A stretch of 64,000 nt of DNA, from the NCBI RefSeq assembly GCF_002158865.1, contig NZ_CP021455.1:1364001-1428000 (forward strand). The letters are read 5' to 3'. This document shows positions 58,822 through 64,000 of the stretch, piece by piece. The stretch comes from Comamonas serinivorans. Its GTDB lineage: Bacteria > Pseudomonadota > Gammaproteobacteria > Burkholderiales > Burkholderiaceae_C. The translations under genes were made by a program, and so were the position numbers. The notes below the pieces were generated by a model. It was not told where the DNA came from. It searched no databases and saw only the letters and a program-made list of their open reading frames with translations. Numbering within the stretch: the stretch's first letter is position 1; each line of letters begins with the position of its first letter.

Positions 58822-60978
58822 TCAGCGCCCGCGCAGGAACAGCGCATCGAGCTCGCGCATGCTCAGCTGGCGCCAGGTGGGGCGGCCGTGGTTGCATTGG
58901 TCGGCGCGGTCGGTGGCTTCCATCTGACGCAGCAGCGCGTTCATTTCGTCCAGCGTCAGCTTGCGGTTGGCGCGCACGGCGCCGTGGCAGGCCATGGTGG
59001 CCAGCAGCTCGTGCTGGGCGCGTTGCAGCACGGTGCTGGCCTCGTGCTGGGCCAGCTCGGCCAGCACGTTGCGCGCCAGCTCGATGGCGTTGCCGCCGCT
59101 GAGGCTGGCCGGCACCGCGCGCACGGCCAGGGTGCGCGGCGAAAACGGCGAGACCTCGAGGCCCAGCGCGCTCAGGGTGTCGACGTGCGCTTCGGCCGTG
59201 GCCACTTCTTCGGGCGTGGCGGCAAAGGTGGCCGGGATCAGCAGCGCCTGCGTGGCCACGGTGTGGCCGTCGATCTGGCGCTTGAGCTGCTCGTAGACGA
59301 TGCGCTCGTGCGCCGCGTGCATGTCCACGATGACCAGGCCGGCGTGGTTCTCGGCCAAGACGTACACACCGTGGATCTGGGCCACCGCGCGGCCCAGGGG
59401 CCAGTCGGTGGCGGCTTCCGCGGCCTGAGCGGCTGGGGTCGCCGTGTGCGGACTGACGATGGGGGTGGGCGATTCAGGGGTATAGCTGGTCAGCCGTTCG
59501 TGGACAAACGACGATGCAACGGTACTGCCATTTTCATCGGCGAACTCGGCGTGCGGAGCCTCGCCCTGCGTGGAGCCTGCGGCCGGGGCGAAGTGGTCGG
59601 CATGCGCCGTGTCGCCGGCCGGCGATTCCGCGTCACTGGCCGACCCCGCCGGGGCTGCCGCCGTGGTGTCCGCGGCGTCCGGCGTGGGGGCGTCGGGTGT
59701 GGCTGCAGGCCGCCACAGCGCCTGCCAACCGGTGGACGCGGGCGCCGGGGGCTGGCTGAGGTTCATGCGGGCCTGCGACCAGGCGGGCGCGGCGGGCGGT
59801 GCCGCATCGTCCGCAGGCCGGGGCACCGCAGACGCGGCCTCGGTCTGGCCGGCCAGGGCGGCACGCGACGCGGCCAGCGCGTCGTCCACGGCGTGGCGAA
59901 CGGCCTGGTGCACCTCGCGGCTGTCGCGAAACCGCACCTCGATCTTGGTCGGGTGCACGTTCACGTCCACACGGGCCGGGTCGATGTCGACGAACAGCGC
60001 GTACACCGGCTGGCGGTGCCCGTGCAGCACGTCTTCGTAAGCGGCGCGGGCCGCGTGCACGATGACCTTGTCGCGCACGAAGCGGCCGTTGACGTAGGCG
60101 AACTGCTGATCGGCACGGGCGCGCGCCACATCCGGCAGGCCCACGCGGCCGTGCACGCGCACGCCGTGCTGGGCGCCCAGCGCCTGGGCCGAGTGGTAGA
60201 CCACGGGCAGCGAGTTGCGCAAAAAGTCTTCGCCCAGCACGTCGGCCAGGCGCCGGTCCAGCGCCGCCTCGCCGTGCTGCGCGCGCCACTGCGCGACCAG
60301 CTTGCCCTCGTGCCAGATGGCGAAGCCCACCTCGGGCCGGGCCAGCGCATGGCGGCGCACGGCCTCGAGGCAGTGCGCCAGTTCGGTGTTGTCGCTTTTG
60401 AGGAATTTGCGCCGTGCGGGCACGCTGAAGAACAGCTCCTTGACCTCGACCGTGGTGCCGGGGCTGCGTGCCGCGGCGCGCAGCTCGCCGGTGCGCGCAT
60501 CCAGCAGGTGGCCCTGGCTGTCGTCGGCCGTGCGCGACAACAGCGATAGCTCGGAGATCGAGGCCACGGCGGCCAGCGCCTCGCCGCGAAAGCCCATGGT
60601 GCCGACGGCCTCCAGCTCGCGCAGGTCGGCGATCTTGCTGGTGGCGTGGCGCTTGAGGGCGATGGGCATTTGCGTGGGCGCCATGCCCATGCCGTCGTCC
60701 TCCACGCTGATCAGGCGCACGCCGCCGGCCAGCAGGCGCACGGTGATCTGCGTGGCGCCCGCGTCCAGGGCGTTGTCCAGCAACTCGCGCACCACCGAGG
60801 CGGGGCGCTCCACCACCTCGCCCGCCGCAATCTGGCTGATGAGTTCGTCGGGCAATTCGCAGATGGGGCGGCGCGGCTGGCGTGCCGGGCCGGCCGGGGG
60901 CGCAGCTGGCGCCGTGGGGGCCGCCGACGCGGGGGCCGCCCATGCGGTCAGCGGGCTGAAATCGAAGGTGTTCGCCAT
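58822..60978 (-). CDS. mutL: DNA mismatch repair protein MutL
   Basis: A 718-residue MutL. The N-terminal GHKL ATPase has the family motifs with RELLDNALDAGAT, DDGMGM and MGFRGEALAAVAS. The C-terminal dimerisation domain carries VDMHAAHERIVYE, which fits the DxHA(x)2E(x)4E endonuclease motif, and QCNHGRPT near the end, so it is probably a nicking MutL like that of Neisseria rather than the E. coli type. The linker (about residues 340-520) is Ala/Pro/Thr-rich. P52 copy 19 is read in frame in this linker at about residues 484-501. The ATG at 60978 starts 36 residues before conserved CELPDE-like sequence. Confidence 0.95.
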   Translation of the reverse strand: MANTFDFSPLTAWAAPASAAPTAPAAPPAGPARQPRRPICELPDELISQIAAGEVVERPASVVRELLDNALDAGATQITVRLLAGGVRLISVEDDGMGMAPTQMPIALKRHATSKIADLRELEAVGTMGFRGEALAAVASISELSLLSRTADDSQGHLLDARTGELRAAARSPGTTVEVKELFFSVPARRKFLKSDNTELAHCLEAVRRHALARPEVGFAIWHEGKLVAQWRAQHGEAALDRRLADVLGEDFLRNSLPVVYHSAQALGAQHGVRVHGRVGLPDVARARADQQFAYVNGRFVRDKVIVHAARAAYEDVLHGHRQPVYALFVDIDPARVDVNVHPTKIEVRFRDSREVHQAVRHAVDDALAASRAALAGQTEAASAVPRPADDAAPPAAPAWSQARMNLSQPPAPASTGWQALWRPAATPDAPTPDAADTTAAAPAGSASDAESPAGDTAHADHFAPAAGSTQGEAPHAEFADENGSTVASSFVHERLTSYTPESPTPIVSPHTATPAAQAAEAATDWPLGRAVAQIHGVYVLAENHAGLVIVDMHAAHERIVYEQLKRQIDGHTVATQALLIPATFAATPEEVATAEAHVDTLSALGLEVSPFSPRTLAVRAVPASLSGGNAIELARNVLAELAQHEASTVLQRAQHELLATMACHGAVRANRKLTLDEMNALLRQMEATDRADQCNHGRPTWRQLSMRELDALFLRGR
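59477..59528. repeat. P52 palindromic repeat, copy 19 (inside mutL)
   Basis: From GGGGTATA to GGTACTGC at exact family spacing, with GCCGTT and AACGAC. It is translated in the disordered linker of MutL (STVASSFVHERLTSYTP on the minus strand). Its GC content is lower than its surroundings. Confidence 0.72.
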
Positions 60979-61352
60979 GGGGCGATTTTAGGGAGGGGCA
61001 GGGCGCACGGCGGCAGCAAGGTCAAGCGTCCGGGCCCGGGCTGACGCACCGCGGGAGGAGGCCGAATGCATGCGCGTATTGCCCTGGCGCGCCCAGCGCG
61101 GATCGAGCCTGTTCGTGGCATGACGCGCTCAAGCCGCGCGCATGCGCAGCGAACCGATGCCGCGGGTTGCTGCCCGCCAGGGCGGCGCTGTAGGCCACCC
61201 GGTGCATCGTCCCAGCCTGGCGCGGCGGCGGACGACGAGGTGGGGGCCGGCCGCGGGTCGGCGCCGGCCATCACCCTTGGGCACCGCGTTGACACCGGGG
61301 CTGGCTACCATCGGCCGCTGATTCATCAACCCGACGTGACAAGGACCCGACC
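60979..61352. other. divergent upstream region of mutL and sixA
   Basis: About 370 bp. A TTGACA at 61289-61294 may be a -35 element for sixA, but no good -10 at the right spacing was seen. No gene recognised. Confidence 0.4.
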
Positions 61353-61820
61353 ATGGATTTGTTGGTGTGGCGCCATGCCCAGGCGCACGACGCGCGGCCC
61401 GGACAGGCCGACCTGGACCGTGCCTTGACCGCGCGCGGCCAGGTGCAGGCCGAGGTCGTGGGCGCGTGGCTGAACCAGCATTTGCCGCGCGACGCCCGCA
61501 TCCTGGTCAGCCCCGCGGTGCGCACGCGGGCCACGGCGGCGGCGCTGAACCGCGCCTGGGACGTGGTGCCCGCGCTGGCGCCGGATCAGCCCGTCGAGGG
61601 CGTGCTGGCGGCCAGCGGCTGGCCAGAAGGACTGCCGGGCAGTGGGGCCACGCTCATCGTGGGCCACCAGCCGACGCTGGGTCAGGTGGTGGGGCGGGTG
61701 CTGGGCATGGCGGAGGGCTGTTCGGTGCGCAAAGGCGCGCTGTGGTGGTTGCGCCGCCGCGAGCGCGACGGCCGCGCCGAAACCGTGCTGATGACGGTGC
61801 TCAACCCAGACTGGATGTGA
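61353..61820 (+). CDS. sixA: SixA-like phosphohistidine phosphatase
   Basis: A 155-residue histidine phosphatase. The catalytic RH motif is at the N-terminus (LLVWRHAQAHDA), followed by DLDRALTARGQVQAEVVGAW, LVSPAVRTRATAAAL and the second catalytic His in LIVGHQPTLGQVVG. The small size and motif order fit SixA, which dephosphorylates histidine phosphotransfer proteins. AAGGA lies 7 bp before the ATG. It is convergent with ppx, as often seen in betaproteobacteria where phosphate and polyphosphate genes cluster. Confidence 0.9.
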   Translation: MDLLVWRHAQAHDARPGQADLDRALTARGQVQAEVVGAWLNQHLPRDARILVSPAVRTRATAAALNRAWDVVPALAPDQPVEGVLAASGWPEGLPGSGATLIVGHQPTLGQVVGRVLGMAEGCSVRKGALWWLRRRERDGRAETVLMTVLNPDWM

Positions 61821-62326
61821 CCGGCCGGCGCAGGCGCCGCTTGGCTTGGGCGCGCGTCGGGACCGATGTCGATGGCCAGCCGCTGGCCCCCTCGGTCATG
61901 CCCGCAAGCCGGGCCTCGCGCTCTTGCGCCTGTGCGGGCGCTCGGCCATGAACCGCAGACGATCGGCGGTCAGGTGGGTCACAACCAGCCCGGGGACGGA
62001 CACCCGACCCTTGAGTGTCTTCAGCCCAGCTGCGACCGCTGAGACGTCCAAGGGCCTTGGACGGATTCAGGCCACTTCTTTGGAATTGAGGTATCGGGCT
62101 ATTTCCGTCGGAGATGCGGACGCAAGCGGTCCATACTGCTCGGCAATTTGGCGGCAGCCGTCGCGTGCGGCCGCTCATCTGCTGATGAGCCACGCCAAGC
62201 GCCCTCAACGGCCTGCACAGGGCCGTTGGCACGCTGACTTGGAAGCTGGTCAGGGGCCGTCGCCCCGTCGGAGGACCGGTGACCGTCCGCTCGAAACGAG
62301 CCGCGCGGGGACAAGGGCGGCCCGCG
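61821..62326. other. convergent gap with a P52 copy
   Basis: Between sixA and ppx 3' ends. P52 copy 20 is at 62088-62139. No gene recognised in the rest. Confidence 0.5.
62088..62139. repeat. P52 palindromic repeat, copy 20
   Basis: From GAGGTATC to CATACTGC, with TTTCCGTC; the right inner arm is diverged. It lies between convergent sixA and ppx. Confidence 0.78.
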
Positions 62327-63856
62327 TCAGCTCTCGGTTTCGAGCACCAGTTGCCAGGGCGAGCGCGCCCACATCTGCGCCTCTTCGTCCAGCAGGTGGG
62401 ACGACAGCGGCCACTGCTGCGCCCAGGCGCGGGGCACGGTCAGCACCAGGCGGGCGGCGTTCTTGGTGCGGCAGCGCAGGCTGATGCCGCCCAGCACCGG
62501 GTCGCGCCGCGCATGGCAGAGGATGACGGCCAGGCGCATGCAGGCCAGCTGCTGCACCCACAGCGGGCTGGCCCAGTTGCCGATCATGTCGGTGCGCTGC
62601 AGCTTGCCGCGCTGGCTCAGCACCAGCTCGCTGATGCGCGACAGCTCGGGCGTGGCGAAGCCGGCGGCATCGGCGTTGCGCAGGATGTAGGCGCCGTGCT
62701 TGTGGTAGCCGCTGTGCGAGATGGCGGTGCCGACCTCGTGCAGCCAGGCCGCGCGCTCGAGCTCCTTGCGCCCCAGGGCCAGTTCGTCGGCGGTCAGCGT
62801 GGGCACGTCGGCCTTGGCGCGGGCCTGCACGCTGTCGAACAGGTGCATGGCGGTGTTGGTCACGCGGCGGGCCTGGGCGGCGTCCACGCCGAACTGCTCG
62901 GCCACGCGGTAGACGGTGGCGGTGCGCATGTCGGTGGCGTCGTGCTCGCGGTCGATCAGGTCGTACAGCACGCCCTGGCGCAGCGCGCCTTGTGCGGGGT
63001 AGAGCGTGTCGATGTCCAGCAGGTCGACCAGGGCGCTGAGCACGGCCAGACCGCCGGCGATGATGGGTTTGCGGTCGTCGCGGATGCCGGGCAGGTTCAG
63101 GGCCTCGGCCTGGCCGGCCTTGATGAGGCGGTCGCGCAGCCAGTCCAGCCCGGCGCGCGTGATGCCGCCCGTGGACTGGCCGGCGTTGACCAGGGTTTCG
63201 GCGACGGCCCCGATGGTGCCCGACGAGCCGTAGGCGCAGTCCCAGCTGTCTTTGGCGTACAGCTGGGGCACGTCGGCCAGCAGCGCCTTGGCGGCCATGT
63301 CGGCGGCGTCGAAGGCCTTGCGCGTGAGCTCGCCCTCGGGAAAGAAGCGCTGGGTCCAGCTGACCGAGCCGGCCTTGAACGATTCGGTCTGCTTGGGGCT
63401 GTAGGCGCGGCCGATGATGAGTTCGGTCGATCGGCCGCCGATGTCGATCACCAGGCGGCGTTCGTTCGACTGCGGCAGCAGCCGGGCGGCGCCGATGTAG
63501 ATCAGACGGGCTTCTTCGCGGCCCGGAATCACCTCGATCGGGAAGCCCAGGATTTTTTCGGCCTGGGTGACGAATTCGTCACGGTTGGTGGCTTCGCGCA
63601 GGGTCTGGGTGGCCACGGCGCGCACCTGGGCGCGCGGAAAACCGGCCAGGCGTTCGGCAAAGCGGGCGAGGCAGGCCCAGCCGCGTTCCATGGCCTCGGG
63701 CGTGAGGGCTTTGGCGTTGGTCAGGCCGGCGCCCAGGCGCACGGTTTCCTTGACGTAGTCGGTTCGGTGAACCTGGCCCCGATCCAGGCGGCCGATCTCG
63801 AGGCGAAAGCTGTTGGAGCCCATGTCCACAGCGGCAAGTCGTGTTCCGTTGTCCAT
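62327..63856 (-). CDS. ppx: exopolyphosphatase, Ppx/GppA family
   Basis: A 509-residue phosphatase of the ASKHA fold. Motifs: LAAVDMGSNSFRLEIGRL (phosphate 1), VRAVATQTLREATN, IDIGGRSTELIIG (phosphate 2) and YGSSGTIGA. The C-terminal helical domain with LHEVGTAISHSGYHKHGAYI resembles an HD domain, as in long Ppx proteins. It releases phosphate from polyphosphate or pppGpp. The start at 63856 is preceded by an in-frame extension without conservation. No neighbouring ppk is within the window. Confidence 0.95.
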   Translation of the reverse strand: MDNGTRLAAVDMGSNSFRLEIGRLDRGQVHRTDYVKETVRLGAGLTNAKALTPEAMERGWACLARFAERLAGFPRAQVRAVATQTLREATNRDEFVTQAEKILGFPIEVIPGREEARLIYIGAARLLPQSNERRLVIDIGGRSTELIIGRAYSPKQTESFKAGSVSWTQRFFPEGELTRKAFDAADMAAKALLADVPQLYAKDSWDCAYGSSGTIGAVAETLVNAGQSTGGITRAGLDWLRDRLIKAGQAEALNLPGIRDDRKPIIAGGLAVLSALVDLLDIDTLYPAQGALRQGVLYDLIDREHDATDMRTATVYRVAEQFGVDAAQARRVTNTAMHLFDSVQARAKADVPTLTADELALGRKELERAAWLHEVGTAISHSGYHKHGAYILRNADAAGFATPELSRISELVLSQRGKLQRTDMIGNWASPLWVQQLACMRLAVILCHARRDPVLGGISLRCRTKNAARLVLTVPRAWAQQWPLSSHLLDEEAQMWARSPWQLVLETES

Positions 63857-64000
63857 GTTGACCTTTGATGCGGCGCGCAGCATAGCACCCGGGCCAACCG
63901 GGGTCGGGCGCTGCAACGCACGGTGGCGCGCGTGCCGGGCCGCGTGTGCCGGCAGGGGCGCGGCGGCCGGCTGGCGCGGGCGGCGGCCTCACATTCCGAC

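Noticed and set aside
63987..64000. Possible 3' end of a minus-strand gene at the right edge (Val-Gly-Met-stop)
   Set aside because: Four codons cannot support a call, although ppk often lies upstream of ppx.

Overview
The window is GC-rich chromosomal DNA with long antisense shadow frames. Gene content points to a betaproteobacterium of the order Burkholderiales, most likely Comamonadaceae: four Bug-type tripartite tricarboxylate transporter (TTT) receptors, a PhaM-like polyhydroxybutyrate granule protein, a ProQ/FinO protein, a gram-negative 16-strand porin, MvaB and LysE-type exporters. No rRNA, tRNA, CRISPR array, transposase or integrase was seen.

Layout. 1-3000: partial chrB, a dapF relic, a lipoprotein, a UPF0114 protein and a DedA protein. 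3093-7490: an inducible-looking oxidation cluster (TetR, alpha/beta hydrolase, zinc alcohol dehydrogenase, Baeyer-Villiger-type monooxygenase). 8226-14614: ProQ-family RNA chaperone, YbfB-like MFS transporter, pyruvate carboxylase. 15202-25390: a Crp/Fnr regulator divergent from a tightly packed operon of porin, NDP-forming acyl-CoA synthetase, Bug receptor, two DUF1254/DUF1214 proteins (the second frameshifted), a metallo-beta-lactamase-fold protein and another Bug receptor. 25543-30163: a GntR regulator divergent from Bug receptor and acyl-CoA dehydrogenase, then an FAH-family hydrolase. 30229-43812: TraB/GumN protein, PhaM, FIST sensor, frameshifted GST, DUF4349 lipoprotein, HMG-CoA lyase, LysE exporter, OsmC, Bug receptor, secreted M20 peptidase plus a stand-alone secreted M20 dimerisation domain. 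44532-63856: mostly housekeeping (Nudix, gshA, a six-gene Mrp cation/proton antiporter operon, ribD, galU, mutL, sixA, ppx).

The most striking feature is a dispersed family of palindromic repeats, here called P52. Twenty copies, each spanning exactly 52 bp between GTAT- and ATAC-bearing ends, were found by eye, about one per 3 kb. Most sit just after gene 3' ends, often between convergent genes. One overlaps a stop codon, and three lie in frame inside coding regions (mutL linker, MFS central loop, a DUF1254 gene). Copies differ in sequence but keep pairing arms, which suggests selection on a hairpin or a two-fold symmetric site. Its function is not known from this sequence.

A second theme is gene decay: relics of dapF, osmC and an acyl-CoA dehydrogenase, and two genes broken by an apparent single missing base in a short G run. 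The two frameshifts could also be sequencing errors.
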